Positions 1-12,799 are shown, counted from the stretch's first letter. The stretch: 64,000 nucleotides of DNA from Ananas comosus (GCF_001540865.1 NC_033632.1:30188-94187); one strand, 5' to 3'. Translations and numbers: made by a program. The notes: generated by a model from the letters alone, not told the origin.

Positions 1-890
1 ATTTCCAAGTATCTTTCCTGATAGACAGGTTTTTTGAAACGACATTTTGATGGAAGCTTTAGTAAACCTGAGAAATGTATTATTTATAATAGTCACATTT
101 AATTTTGGTATCGACATCAAGAGGATAGTTCTTGCGTATGTAGTAATTTGACATAGTTGTTCAGATCATCTTAAGTTGACATTCAAGAATTGTGTTTATG
201 CATGTATTTTTCTACCTTGAATTATTATTATTATTATTATTATTATTTTCCTACTTTGTTTTGGGGTGGAGGTGGTTGCTTGTAATTGATAGTGATCAGA
301 AAAACTTTTCGTGGCCTCTTACTAGATAGGAGGGAGGAAGGTAGAATGTCTGAGCCTGGTCATGTTCATATCTTGGTAATTTGATAGCATACTTTTCCTT
401 GTCTCGGATGTTAAAGAGTGTACATTGAAACTTAATTTTTTTCAGTTAAAAAAAGTACACATTTATTTCGTTGAACAATAGTTCTGCACTCAGATTTTTT
501 AGAATTCCTGGAGAAAAATGAGGCAAGTTTTTACTTGTTTACTTAATATGTTTTTTAAATTATGATCAGTTCTACTCTGATGAGGATTTTGAATTCAGTG
601 CTAACATCCAACTTGCTAATTAGTGTCATTGTTAATTTGCAAAAGCATACTTGTTGAGAGTTACATAATCTGATCCGCTAAGTCTATCACCATAATACTT
701 CAAGATTTCTGGGTAAATTGAACTGTATCAGGACTATAACAAATTAACACTTTACGAGGCATATAAGGTTGCATTTTCTTTTTTTATTTTTTTACTTCTT
801 TTGCACGTTCAAATTTGCATGGATTATATATTTGCTAAGATTCTGCGTGTCAGAGACAAGGAATATCCTGAAAACTTCCTTCTTTTGCAG
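1..890 (+). other. Intron sequence upstream of the first visible RH3 exon
   Basis: AT-rich, with no conserved coding segment in any frame. It ends in a polypyrimidine tract and a TTTTGCAG acceptor at 890. The preceding helicase exon, which should carry the end of motif V, lies outside the window. A short (ATT)n microsatellite occupies about 223-247. Confidence 0.7.
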
Positions 891-3441
891 ATTATTCATT
901 ATGAACTGCCAAATGACCCAGAGACCTTTGTCCACCGGTCGGGCCGTACAGGCCGTGCTGGAAAAGAAGGCACTGCCATCTTGATGTTCACTAGCAGCCA
1001 GAGGAGGACTGTTAAATCTCTCGAGCGTGATGTGGGATGTCATTTTGAGTTTATAAGTCCTCCTTCAATGCAGGAGGTCTTAGAATCATCTGCAGAACAA
1101 GTTGTTGCTACTTTGCAGGGTGTGCACCCAGAGTCAATACAATATTTCCTTCCAACAGCTGAAAGATTGACACAAGAATTAGGAACTAACGCTCTTGCTG
1201 CTGCCTTGGCACATTTGAGTGGATTTTCTCAACCACCTTCGTCACGTTCTCTTATTAGTCATGAGCAGGTGAGAACAATCACATGTCAGGTTCTTAAGAA
1301 TCGGTAACAACTTTTCATTTCCTTGTCCAACGTTATTTAATTAGTACTAAGTCACCTATCTTTTTTTTGCCCGTTATTGGACCTATTAAACAGTGACCTG
1401 AACTAGCATGACTTAGTCAACTGCTTATGAGTGGACATATCTTACTCCAAGTCCAGTGTTGGGAGTTGTTGTGACCAATTAGGATAGTGAACGATAATTT
1501 CAGTACTGTTACTGAGTTGGGATCATTGACTTAGTTTTCTGAATGCACACATGTCAGTTTTACTTTCATCACACTTTGTTTTCCTAGGCATGCCAATCTG
1601 AGAGTTGGAGCTTCCTTAATCATATAATATGCAGGGATGGGTAACGCTACAATTAGTACGTGAACCAGGATATTCAAGAGGCTTCTTTTCTGCCAGATCT
1701 GTTACCGGGTTTCTGTCTGATGTTTATTCTGCTGCTGCTGATGAAGTTGGCAAAATATATCTACTTGCAGATGAACAGGTGTGTATTTCCATAGTAGTTC
1801 TTTCCTTGAACATTTATATCATTTCGTGACATCTGTTGGAATGTCTTATTTCTGTCATAGTTCTATAGTCGATGGAGTAGCTATAATTTTGACTACTGGC
1901 ATTAGTTGTGATTTATTATTTCTAATATCTGCTCTCTGGTATTTTTCTTGTACCATGATTTTTATGCTGACTTTTGTTTTATGACTCCTTCCCAAGGTTA
2001 CATAACTTGTTTTCTTTTGGAATTTATTGCATTTGCAACATTCAGTTGCTCATGATGTATCTATGTTGTTGCAATTTTGCGTAACCACTTTCAATTGTTG
2101 GTAATTTTAGGTCCAAGGAGCAGTTTTTGATTTACCAGAGGAAATTGCTAAAGAATTACTGAACAAACAATTTCCACCTGGAAATACCATATCCAAGGTC
2201 ACGAAGGTAGTCTTTTTGCTTTTTTCTTATCCTCTATTTAGAACTCCATTTGTTCTATTGAACTTTTACATTTGGATCCCTTGCTGATCCCTTGCTGTAT
2301 GCTTAGTTAGAATTGGTGAATATTGTCATACCTGTGTCAGCTAGTGGTTGGTTATGCTATTTAGCCTGGCTAAACATGTGCTGACCTTGCACAGTTGATG
2401 CATTATTACATTCCCTGCTTCTGTCAAACTGCACCAAGTTTAGAAGGTCGAGTAAAATATTTACATGATGTTATTGCCCTATTGTGTACTGGAAGCATCT
2501 TTGAAGTTTGTTTAAAAGAAGATAAAAGAAAAATGTCATGTACTTTATGTTTCCTGCTTCTATCAAACTGCACCAAGTTTAGAAGGTCGAGTAAAATATT
2601 TACAAAAGGTTATTGCCCTATTGTGTACTGAAAGCATCTTTAAAGTTTGTTTCAAAGCAGATAAAAGAAAAATGTCATGTACTTTATGTTCCTGTGTATT
2701 TAGTCTTTCAGTGAATCGCTGAATTGACCATCCTCTTTTTTTTTTTTTTTTTTTTGCAGCTGCCTCCCTTGCAAGATGATGGTCCTCCAACTGACAATTA
2801 TGGGCGATTTCCGAACAAGGACCGTGGCTCCAGGGATCGAGGCTTTAGCAGAAGCTCTAGAAGCAGAGGTGGTGGTTGGCACTCTGATGGTGATGATGCC
2901 TTTCGCCGTGGTGGTCAGAGGTTCAGGACTGACAATAACTGGACAAAGCCATCATCCAGACGTAGTGACGATGATTGGCTGATTAGCCACAGAAGATCTA
3001 GCCGGTCATCGTCCTTTGGTAGCGGTAGGGACAGGTATAATAAGCAAATTCTCAACTCTGTTATAAGTTATTGAACTGTTTTGTGCTGGTTTACTTTACT
3101 TGATGTTTGGTCATTTAATATAAATAATGCAAGTAACGAAAGTATGATATTGAATATTATTTAAAAAGTATGGAAATGTCAACCTACCTGGATTTGTTTA
3201 GGAAAGTTTTGATTAAAGGTGATTTGGTGAAAAAGAACATGATAATGTGCAAAGGGGATTGGACTTTAGGGGCACAACATTCTGGACTCGTGGTTACTTT
3301 TGATAATTGATATAGTTTCTAATATTTGATTTTGTAATTTATACTGAGGTTGCTTTCAAAAAATGCAGCAGAGGCTTCGGAGGTGCTTGCTTCAACTGCG
3401 GCAGATCGGGGCATCGAGCTTCAGAATGTCCGAACAAGTAA
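891..3441 (+). CDS. RH3: DEAD-box ATP-dependent RNA helicase, RH3-like, chloroplast (3' part)
   Basis: Partial gene: five exons at 891-1268, 1635-1778, 2111-2206, 2760-3034 and 3369-3441, all with GT-AG borders and consistent phase. The first exon carries helicase motif VI ([11 protein letters not shown]) and continues into the helicase C-terminus. Exons 2 and 3 encode a GUCT domain ([18 protein letters not shown] and following). Exon 4 is rich in Arg, Gly and Ser (an RNA-binding tail), and the last exon carries a CCHC zinc knuckle ([14 protein letters not shown]) three residues before the stop. This domain order is typical of plant RH3, a plastid-targeted helicase involved in group II intron splicing and ribosome assembly. 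The ATPase core, motifs I-V and transit peptide lie upstream of the window. RH3 versus a close plastid paralogue cannot be fully settled from this part alone. Confidence 0.9.
2408..2690 (+). repeat. Tandem duplication, about 142-bp unit, in an RH3 intron
   Basis: Two adjacent copies (about 2408-2549 and 2550-2690) share nearly all positions, including CTGCACCAAGTTTAGAAGG and AGATAAAAGAAAAATGTCATG. They differ by scattered substitutions and small indels. The duplication lies wholly in the intron between exons 3 and 4 of the visible RH3 gene, upstream of the poly-T tract before the acceptor. Confidence 0.9.
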
Positions 3442-4873
3442 TCAGGTTGAGAGGTTACCCTTCTCTTTCTGATTCCTAACATGGGCTCTCCTGGGTTAAA
3501 CAAGAGTCGTAGATGATAACACAAGGAAAACAGAATCCATACATCTGACATTATGCTGGAGGAGGAGATCAGATGATATCATACTCGTGTAAGTACATTC
3601 CTATGCGAGCTTGATGGGGAAGGTTCCTGCACTTGAGATTTCAAGTTGAATAGAGTATTTTATTTTTTTTTAGCTATTTTTGCTGTTTGTTATTGTGGCT
3701 TCAGGATATTATTCTTACTTATTACCGCCACCCCAGTTTGAAGGCCTTTACTGGTGGAATGTTAGGACAGTAAACGCTCAGTATGCTGGGCATGTAGTAC
3801 TTTCATTTATCATATATTATCATGTATCAGCTAATGCTATCATTGTTATCGACTAGAGTGCAGTTGGTTGAACTGTCATGACCGATCTTTGTGCCTTGTT
3901 CTTGATAATTTTGAGCATGTTAGGTTCTTGTTGAGTGGGTATGTTTTTCTGAGATCAAAGGAAGTCATAGTCATATTCAAGCAACATAAAATGTGGTTTG
4001 CTTTGCACTAGATTTGCTACTGAGCTATCAAAACAATGTTCTGCGGCAACTTCTCTACGCGCCTACGCATGCCAAATTGGTTATTGATGAAGCTTGTGGC
4101 GGTGAGAAAATAACTTTGTGTTTTAGCTTTATCATCAAAGGGTTGGGTTGGAAGGGCTGTTGAGGCTAGCATGCCTGTGGCGCCGCCGAAAGGGTAGGGA
4201 CTGGGGAGGCTACGGTTTCATTAGGCGAACAACAAGAAGTTAATATAATCCAGGGGACTACATCGTGAAAAATAATAATTCAAAAGACAAAAGAGGAACA
4301 CTTCCAATATTTTATATTCGAAGACTTGCAGTTCATTTTTATGTCCTAAGGAGTCCCAAGCAACCCTACTCTAACTCTCTATAGTACAATATAAACTTTA
4401 CACTCATAAATTTTCTGTGGACCATGTAAATCAGTAAATCTACTTCTTTTGTATTTTTTTTTTATTAAAACTAAAAATTCACATATATTTATCAATTCTT
4501 GGATCCTAGGGTGTAAAATTTGCACTCTAATAAATGGTGCACAAGAAGCACTTTTTAAAATCACATTGAGGTAACTCAGGGAGAAACTTTAGTGTAAAAT
4601 TTACAATCACTTTTGGATGTACAAATAATATTGATATTTTAAGAGAAAATTGCTACACATACACCTTTTTTGGCTGTAAATTTTATACCCTATTCATCTT
4701 GTGGGTAGAATGTTTTAACAGTCACATCAAGGTAATTAGTGAAGAAAAATTTCTTTCACGGTTAAATTTATATCCACTTTTAAATGTATATGTAATGTAG
4801 CATTACTTTTTTAGAAGTAAGAGTTTTTTTAACAATCACATAAAGGTAACTAGTAAAGAAACTTCATTCATGA
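3442..4873. other. RH3 3' region and AT-rich intergenic DNA with degenerate repeats
   Basis: No gene is seen. About 3442-4000 is probably the RH3 3' UTR and downstream flank. From about 4540 to 4870 a motif resembling AATCACATNAAGGTAACT recurs three times (near 4556, 4722 and 4834), each followed by a GAAACTTT-like block. This suggests an old, diverged tandem or dispersed repeat of roughly 130-150 bp. Confidence 0.5.
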
Positions 4874-4882
4874 TTAAAAATT

Positions 4883-5508
4883 AGCTAAATTACAGAAAAT
4901 TTTTCTGTAATAACTCACTTTTTCACTTTTTCTCCCTGACATTTAAAAATCTACACTTTGCCCCCTTATAAAATAAAAAATGTGCACTTCACCCCCTACC
5001 GTTAGGGTTCCGTTATAAAATATTTTTTTATGCCGAAAAATACCCTTCCGCCCTCTTTCTTGTTGCTTCGCCTCCCTCCGGCTCGCCGCCTCGCAGCCTC
5101 GCCGTCCTCCACTGCCTCGCCCTCGCACACATCCCCTTCGCCCTCCTCCGCCGCCTCGCCTTCGCCCTCGTTGCCCTTGCCTACCTCTCCATCAACACCC
5201 ATCTCGATTTCCTTCCTACTATCGTCGAAATCGAGGAACGGCGAGGGTGCAGGAAGAGAAGGGGAGTAGGTGGAGAAGGAAATGGAGAGAAATTCCGGCC
5301 AATTGAGGTGGAAATCGCGGCCGATCGAAGGGGCGGCTTAGGAAGATGAGGAAGAAGACGAAAATGGCGAGGGACAAAATGGTCATTTTACACACCGTAA
5401 CCCTCTTGTGAATATTTTTTATTTTACAAGGGGGCAAAATGTAGGTTTTTAAATGTCGGGGGAAGTGAAAAAGCGAGTTATTACATGGGGTTTTTTTGTA
5501 ATTTAGCC
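4883..5508. mobile_element. Non-autonomous Mutator-like element (MULE) with 9-bp target duplication
   Basis: The ends are inverted repeats of roughly 130 bp. The left begins AGCTAAATTACA and the right ends TGTAATTTAGCC; both then contain matching TAATAACTC, GACATTTAAAAA and TTTGCCCCCTT blocks in opposite orientation. The element is flanked by a perfect 9-bp duplication, TTAAAAATT (4874-4882 and 5509-5517). The interior (about 5040-5350) is GC-rich, with CCTCGCC and GCCTCC runs and short open frames but no recognisable protein. Long TIRs plus a 9-bp duplication are diagnostic of the Mutator superfamily. The GC-rich core could be a captured host fragment, as in Pack-MULEs, but its source cannot be named here. 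Confidence 0.85.
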
Positions 5509-5547
5509 TTAAAAATTTATATCCACTTTTGAATGTTTGGGATGTAN

Positions 5548-6044
5548 CGTTATAAAATATTTTTTTATGCCGAAAATACCCCTCCGCCCTCTTCCTTGTT
5601 GCTTCGCCTCCCTCCGGCTCGCCGCCTCGCCGCCTCGCCGTCCTCCACTGCCTCGCACTCGCCCACATCCCCTTCGCCCTCCTCCGCCGCCTCGCTTTCG
5701 CCCTCATTGCCCTTGCCTACCTCTCCATCAACACCCATCTCGATTTTTTCCCTACTATCGTCGAAATTGAGGGACGGCGAGGGTGCAGGAAGAGAAGGGG
5801 AGCAGGTAGAGAAGGAAATGGAGAGAAATCGCGGCCGCTTGAGGTGGGAATTGCGGCCGATCGAAGGGACGGCTGAGGAAGATGATGAAGAAGATGAAAA
5901 TGGCGAGGGGCAAAATAATCATTTTACACACCGTAACCCTCTTGTGAATATTTTTCATTTTACAAGGGGGCAAAATGTAGGTTTTTAAATGTCGGGGGAA
6001 GTGAAAAAGCGAGTTATTACATGGGGTTTTTTTGTAATTTAGCC
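5548..6044. repeat. Second partial copy of the MULE and its right flank, beginning at an N
   Basis: Directly after the N at 5547 the sequence restarts inside the MULE (equivalent to about 5012). It runs again through the right TIR, the TTAAAAATT duplication (6045-6053) and the same unique flank (ATATCCACTTTTGAATG). Because the unique flank is repeated too, this is not a second insertion. It is either a real segmental duplication or, more likely, two unmerged overlapping contig ends or haplotypes. The copies differ by scattered substitutions and 1-bp indels. Confidence 0.85.
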
Positions 6045-6322
6045 TTAAAAATTTATATCCACTTTTGAATGTTTGGGATGTATGGACAGTATTATTTTTT
6101 TTAGAATTTTTCTTTTGTGTGTATGTGCAACATTATGCTTTGTAATAAAGCCTTTTTTCTGAAAGAAAAGGGACATAGACTACTTTATTTATTTAATTTT
6201 CTTTTCTAGCTAAAACTACTTAATTGTTTAATCAATAATCCAACGATATTTTTGTGATTTCCTTTATATTTATGCTGAAACTGATATCATTCATTTATAA
6301 ACGAACCCAATAATCGAGTAAG

Positions 6323-6483
6323 TTTTTTTTTTTTTTTTTTTAAATGATAGGTAGCACGCTACCCACTTCGTTTATTTCATTTAGAAATAAACTTAGCTAG
6401 AAATGTGAATCAATTAGGATTCGAACTTGGGACCTCGGATATCAATTATCAAATCCTTTGCCACTTGCTCTAGGGACAGTCGG
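6323..6483 (-). mobile_element. tRNA-derived SINE, copy A
   Basis: Read on the minus strand, the element starts with a CTAGAGCAAGTGGCAAAGGA-like A-box region, has a B-box (AAGTTCGAATCCT), and ends in poly-A (poly-T at 6323-6341 on the plus strand). The flanks carry GTAAGTT (6484-6490 on one side; GTAAG plus T's at 6318 on the other), consistent with a target-site duplication. It matches copies at 39941 and 56514 over its whole length. Confidence 0.85.
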
Positions 6484-6798
6484 GTAAGTTAATCAGTGAG
6501 AATCAATTGGATTGATGAAATTGTTGATTTGTTCAGTGTACGTTTTAGGCTTTAACACACATAAGAATAAAAAAGAGCCATAAGCAACTATATCAGGTTG
6601 CCCAAACGACCAGCAAAACATTACACAGTTACACCCTTCAGGCTTTTTGAAGAATATTAATGTATATACACACACATATAGACATAGGCAAGAAAACAGT
6701 AGCTACTACAGAAACAAGGGAGACATTCGCCGCCACTTCATATATGTAGTAAAACTCTTTCAAGAGTCTTTACATATAAACTGCCATATTTTTTTTTT

Positions 6799-9700
6799 TT
6801 ATTTACTGAAAATTTCTAGGGAGCTCTCAAGCATTTCAGGGTCCGAAACTGCAATTTCTTTGATGCTGGATCCGTTCTTGTACAATTTGAAGACTGGCAA
6901 AGAGCTTCCACACTCTGTTAAGTAGGGATCTTCTTGCACATCCACCTATAAATGCAATATTTATTTATAACTTTGTCCATACAGGCATCTAAGCAGAAGA
7001 CATCATCAAAAAGTTTTGGAGGTTTAGAATATGACAAAAGAAGCAAGCTGGCTTGCCTTGTAAATTAGTGGCATCGGGATGAAAAAAAACATGAAGTGAT
7101 GAACCTTAAAAAAAAAAAAAAAAACTAATGCTTCGCTGACTTGGAGACAATACAAGGTAGGTTGTGTAATGATCCAAAAAGCAAATAATTTGATTTAGGC
7201 AATTATTTATTGGAAAGGCTGTATTTCATAAATCAATGAGCTTAGAGCCTTGGCATAAAATGCTATAATAATTTTAGACTAGTTTTATTCCAACACGGTG
7301 GTTATTGACTGAAAACCTTTACTGCACTAAAGATCATACGGTGGAGGGTGAAATATCTAGCTTAGTATAGTAGCATGAAGTTGGTTTTAACTCTGTTAAA
7401 GAGACTATTTAAAAATCAAAGATCCTCAATAAGAGTTTTGCTAAAAAATTACAAAATTGACAGGAAACAGATTCCTAGTTTTACCCCAAAAAGAAAAGGT
7501 AAAAAGAGAACAGGATTCCATGGGGCTTGTCTATCTTTGCTTTCAGTTGCAGTCCTTTTTCCTTCCATTAATCTTTAAATGAGCGAAAAATAATTTTCTT
7601 CCTATTAATCTTCAAAGGAGCTAAATTATAATTGTGTCATCACATCTAAGAATGAGCTGTAAATCTAGAATGTGAAATGTAAGTGAGAATATTTCCTATT
7701 TGTGACTCATATGTTCAAATTAAAGAAGTCTAACCTTAAGAAAATTTACAGTTGGATAATGTTTGCAGAATTGCTCCAGCAAGGCAAGTTCTTGACTAGA
7801 GACATCGCTACAGCTGTCGAAAATGAGTGCAACAGAGAGGCCTGTAAGCAAAATGATGACAGATATTAGGACTTCACAATTATAAAAAAGGAAATATGGG
7901 AACATCCTATTCATATTCCTGCAAACTGTACATTTTCTTGTCAACCCAATGATAACCCCATGTAAAATATTTTTTTTGTTAGAAGCACATGCCCCCAAAA
8001 TCTATTTAGAAACACGATATGTTATCCCTTTTGACCGTAAGACACAATGCTAGAAAGACTTAATCAGTTTGATTCCTATTCCTGCGTGTTCTTAAGCAGT
8101 GACAATCTACCATTCTTATAGATTGACTTTCCAACCAAACTTGCATGGTGGTTAAAATTGCAGTCAGTTCAAGTTTACCTCAGTAAACTTCATATGAAAA
8201 AGTAGAAGTGTGCCTCCAAACAGAAATAGATGTCCCCCCCCCACCACACACCCCACCCTTCCTCTTTTGTGCTGAAATAGAAGCTAACCTGCTAAAGCTG
8301 TAAATTGCAAGAATTGGTTCTTCGTTGTTATCGTGATAAAATTAGCACATCTCACGTCCTTGACTTCACCGTCTTGCTGCTTCTTTAGCTGCAATTGAGC
8401 TCCTAATAGGGCTCTACTCACCTCCTCATCTCCTGGCATCTCACACATTAACATTTCATAATCCTGTATTGCTGCTTCCCAGCGCTCTAACTAATAATGC
8501 CAACAACAACCATAACAATAATCAGTGAATTCGCATCTTATAATTTGTAGTTAACCCCTTCCTTGTAGTTTCATTCTGATAACAACGAAAACTCGGATCC
8601 ACTCACCTTAGAGTTACAGTCAGCTCTCCTTAGACGAGCTTTACTGTATGCAGGGTGCAAATTTAAAACAGCATTGCAGTCCTCGATGGCTCTCTCCCAC
8701 TGGCCAAGCTTTGAATGACAAGCGGCTCGATTGCAAAGCAGAATGGCATTGTTTGGATCATAATGAAGACCTTCTTGATACGAAAAGAATGCCTCTCGAT
8801 ATTTTGATGCTTTGAACAGACCATTACCAGTTGATCTAGCTAATGCCACACATTGAGCTTTGCGAGCCACAGCTCTCACCTCTCGGTTTCTTGGGTCAAG
8901 CTGAGAAGCCTTTTTCGCAAGAGCCACTGCATCTTCAAACCTTAAACAAGGAAAATATATTATTAAGAAAATAACAAGTGCTGAAAAACCTGAGTGTTAT
9001 TCTTTCTTCTTCCCCCTTCCCCCTTTTATAGTCATTAAATGTACTGACCTCCCCAGAGACATGTTGACTTGTGCATGGACTGTAAGGAAATATGCAGTGC
9101 TAGAAGCACCAAAGAACTTTGTGGATGCATCAGTGTCAAACTTGGGTTCGTTACTTAATGTTGTTTCTGCTTCTTCATACTTTCGGAGAGCTAAGAGGGC
9201 TTCTTCTTGGAAAGCAAAGACCTGTAGAACAAATAGGACAATCATCACCACATCTAATGGCAATAAGCAGAATTGCACAATCTTTATTGACGTTCTTTTT
9301 GATAGACAAAATAATTTCAATCACTTTCCTAAAGCAACTCAAAAGATGACGTATTTTTCTCAAACCTGAGGAGATAAATCAGCACCGGCAGAGACTGCAG
9401 ACCTTGCCTCCTTTAGCAGAATATGCCAACTCTTTAGATTGCGCGCCTGATTACACTTGGAGAGGCAGCTCCGCAGAGCCTGTGCTCGTGCAATGCCACG
9501 AGAGCTGGCTTCACCCTTCACTAGTTTGAAGTGATGAATCGCTCTCTCAACTTCTCCGAGTCTGAAATAGTTTTGACGGGAACTAGGAATGTTAGGTCTC
9601 TAATCAATTAAAGCAGACAAAAGGGCAGGGAGGTGCATTTCCTATTTTTCTTGGTTTTCGAAGATCAAGAGATTTTTTTGGTCACTCCATTTCTTTTGTT

Positions 9701-10939
9701 TTCCTTATTATTACTTCTGTAATTCCTCTTTGCATAGGAAGGCTGCTCCACATATTTACACAATTGAAATCAAAGAGCCACTGCATGGAAGTAGTGCGCG
9801 TCAGTAGAAGGTAAATATAGATTCTATAGGGGTGATGGGCTTCTTGTCGTCTTGTGTTATATCAGGATTGGACTCGACCAGGACACCCAATAGAGCAGAA
9901 GAATAGCAAAGGAAGAAAACAATAAGTGAGGTCTATTAGACACGAATATTTTAAGTTATGAATGTTTTTCAACTTATGAGAAAGAATGATGTACATCTCG
10001 ATGTACTGTATATTGCTTGCTAATATAGGGACGGGGACCTGAAAGCATCCAGAAAAGAATTGGTATAAACAAGGATTGCAAGCGCGCGGCAGGCCAAATT
10101 AATACAAATTTTACCTAGTTTGCTCACCTAAGATAAAGATCGGCCAGCTGCTGATGACCACGACAGAAGGAAGGATCAATCTTCACGGCTTCTCTGCAAT
10201 CTCCGACCGCCTCGAGAAGCCGGCCCATGGCGACGAGTGCAGCCGCTTTATAGCTCCGGTATAAGGCCTTATCTGGGTCGATCAGTGTCGCCTTCTCAAA
10301 CAGCGCTACCGCCTCAGCAAGCCTCCCCTTCTCGTACTCCTCATTCCCCATCTCCTTCAGCTTTTCTGCCTCTGAACCGTTCGTAGCTAATTGCCTGCCG
10401 TGATCAGGGGTACTTCCGTTAGTCAACTCTTTTGCACTCTCGGGGGAACCGTCGACGAGGTTGCGGGCAGGGGCGATGGCAACCGGAGCGCGGATGTTGC
10501 CCAAGTTGCCACAGAGCATGACGTTGCCCGACGAGGCGCGGATGAGCTTGCTGCTCCCCTTGGTGCGCTGGTGGTCGTGGATCATGGCGTCGAGCTCGGC
10601 AGCCGCGATGGCGATGGCCGTGCCGCAGTACTGCTGCGGTGCTTTTCGGCCGGCTGGGAATATTATTTTCCTGCTTAGGGCGGCGGGTTTCGCTTTTACC
10701 ACGGCCGCCGGCGCCTGATGGTGATTGTAGGGAGGAGCGACGACAGCGGCCTTTCGCGGGTTGGGCTGACAAGAGGCGACGGGCAGTGCGGAAGAGTGGC
10801 GGGGTTTGGCATCGGGAGTGGCCCGGGAGGTGGATTTCTTCCGGCCCTTGCGTCGCCCGCGGAATAGTTTTTTGTACAAGACAAACAATCCGCAGCCAGA
10901 CGGCTGCTTCTTCGCGTCATCCTTCTTTTCCATTTGCAT
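6799..10939 (-). CDS. TPR-repeat thioredoxin-like protein (TTL family)
   Basis: Seven exons on the minus strand: 10128-10939, 9366-9561, 9049-9221, 8607-8940, 8289-8490, 7735-7841 and 6799-6945. All borders are GT-AG and phases agree, giving about 656 aa. The N-terminal ~190 residues are basic and low in complexity, with the TTL-like segment SSGNVMLCGNLGNIR. TPR repeats begin near residue 198 (EAEKLKEMGNEEYEKGRLAEA) and continue through exon 4 (KYREAFFSYQEGLHYDPNN; RAACHSKLGQWERAIEDC). The last two exons form a thioredoxin-like fold (SVALIFDSC... NFLKVDVQEDPYLTECGSSLPVFKLYKNG) without a CXXC active site. TTL proteins are scaffolds linked to brassinosteroid signalling, osmotic stress and root growth; which paralogue this is remains open. 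Translation may start at 10939 or, two codons later, at 10933. Confidence 0.92.
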
Positions 10940-11593
10940 CCTTGGGATTGATTTCTTCTATATAACAACCATTCATCTGTGGGTAGCCATGTATGAATCT
11001 CCAGCCACTTCTTATTAACAAATGTATGTGCGTGTGTATATTTTATATCTTTTGTTGGGGTTGGTGGGGGGAGGAAGCACCCTCCCTCCCTCTCCTTATG
11101 ATCGAATCGAACTAATCACCTACACTACAGCTCCCTTGTGAAATCCAAGAGGGGAGGGAGGTGATGGGGGAAATCAACCAGAGCTGAAACAATTCTACTA
11201 ATGGAGGAGCGATCGAAGAAAAGGAAGTCGAGAGAAAGAGAGAGGTGATGGTTCAGATGGAATAATTTTGGTAGATTGAGGGAGGTGGGCGGGCGATTCG
11301 GAGGCGGGAGAGTATGGATTGCTACAAATCAATTAAATTTAGTAATTGTTCTAAAATAAGGGGAAAGGCGTCGATCCAACAGGGTGGCGGAGGAGCGCGA
11401 CCACCCCTCTCTTGCGTATTTTTGGTGCGCACGAGGGAGTGTAAAACGGCTGGACGGCCCGGTATGACGCCGGCCATGCTGGGCCGGTCCAAAGTAGACC
11501 ATCAGTTTCGGCACAGTGTTGCGTACTTGCCTGACACAGTTCAGCCCGCTGGTCGGCCCAACTTCCCCCCTCTAGTCGGAAGTTCGGCAGATC

Positions 11594-11673
<80 letters not shown>

Positions 11674-12676
11674 AAAAAATAATTTTGATCGTATATTATT
11701 TTTTTTAACATTTATGTAAATTTCGTTTTTTTTTTTTTTGTCAAATATAGATGATTATTTTTGAAAATAAAAATTAAAAATTTAAGGCAAGAACAAACAA
11801 GGACTAAAGCTTTGAAGAGCTCTGTTTTGAAATATAGCGGCTAACTAAAACATTAAAATTCCGCCGAGATGCCAAATTTCATATTTGGACCTAATTGTGC
11901 AGTCCACAAAATTTGGCAGCAAACCTGCTTTTCCCAGAATCTACTTCCAGCATAGGCTTTTCATCTTTTGCTGGCTTGATAGCATGAACCGCACAAAAAT
12001 GGTCTCCTTTCTTTTCTCTCAAATAGTTTATACTTTATACCCAACGGAGATAACGTGTTGGGTTCTTAAATACCTTAAATAGTGCACCATGATGGCTGTC
12101 CATTTCAAAATATGGTCACGACTCACGAGTCATGACATAGAAGGCCCTATTTGTTTTAGCCACAATTGTTCCTTTTGGCATGCATGCCAACTTCAACCAT
12201 AAGCTGATTAGTTTTCGCATTGCATCCTTTGGGCAGTATAATAACCCCTTGACTAATTAATTAGTATGTGAGCAAGAAGATATCAAAGCTGTCACGTGTT
12301 TTTGAAGGGAGGACACGAGCAGTGCGCAATTGCGTGTTGCCACTTGCCACAGGATTCATTTGATCCGCTCAAAACTTCCATGTTGAATTTTGAAAATTCT
12401 AAAGTATCATTTTTATAGTTAACTAAATTAATTTAAAATTTTTAAATAATTATTTTATATAAATAATTACGAGGAAGCTGCAGAAGTTTTTTTTTCTTGC
12501 NTTTTTTTTTTTTTTTTTTTTTTTTTGTGGGTGTGCTCATTCAACTATAATGATTCTAGAACTGGAATACTATCTATAGATAGAGTATAAGGATACTTCA
12601 AAGTAACGGATTTCCGTGAAATTTGGATCTTAGTACTTCTCTCCGTCAGCCACGCCGTTTCTCCTACCTGCCTACC
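10940..12676. other. Divergent intergenic region between the TTL and AGPase genes
   Basis: This 1.7-kb space holds the promoters of two divergent genes. It contains AT-rich DNA, a (TAAA)n plus (TA)n microsatellite at about 11605-11671, and a GC-rich patch at 11395-11590. The patch (GTGTAAAACGG... GGCCCGG) resembles the end of the GC-rich foldback element at 37535. A poly-T tract around an N lies at 12501. No coding segment was found. Confidence 0.6.
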
Positions 12677-12684
12677 TATATATA
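12677..12684 (+). promoter_or_regulatory. TATA box of the AGPase large-subunit gene
   Basis: TATATATA, preceded by CTACC and followed by GCAGTCGCG, lies about 115 bp upstream of the start codon at 12800, a sensible distance for a TATA box with a short 5' leader. Function is inferred from position only. Confidence 0.55.
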
Positions 12685-12799
12685 GCAGTCGCGAAAACCG
12701 AGGCTCGTCTCCACTCCCCGCTCCTCCCAGCGAGCGAATTCGGTGCTGCTGCTAGTGAGCACACCAGCAGCTTCCGGACTCTTCGAACGCCGCGCGGCC

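Noticed and set aside
5030..5988. Pro/Ser-rich frames in the GC-rich block at 5.0-6.0 kb
   Set aside because: They lie inside the MULE interior and its duplicate, open on both strands because of composition; no conserved domain.
10391..10965. Plus-strand and alternative-frame ORFs over TTL exon 1
   Set aside because: GC-rich shadows of the real minus-strand exon, which has conserved TPR sequence.
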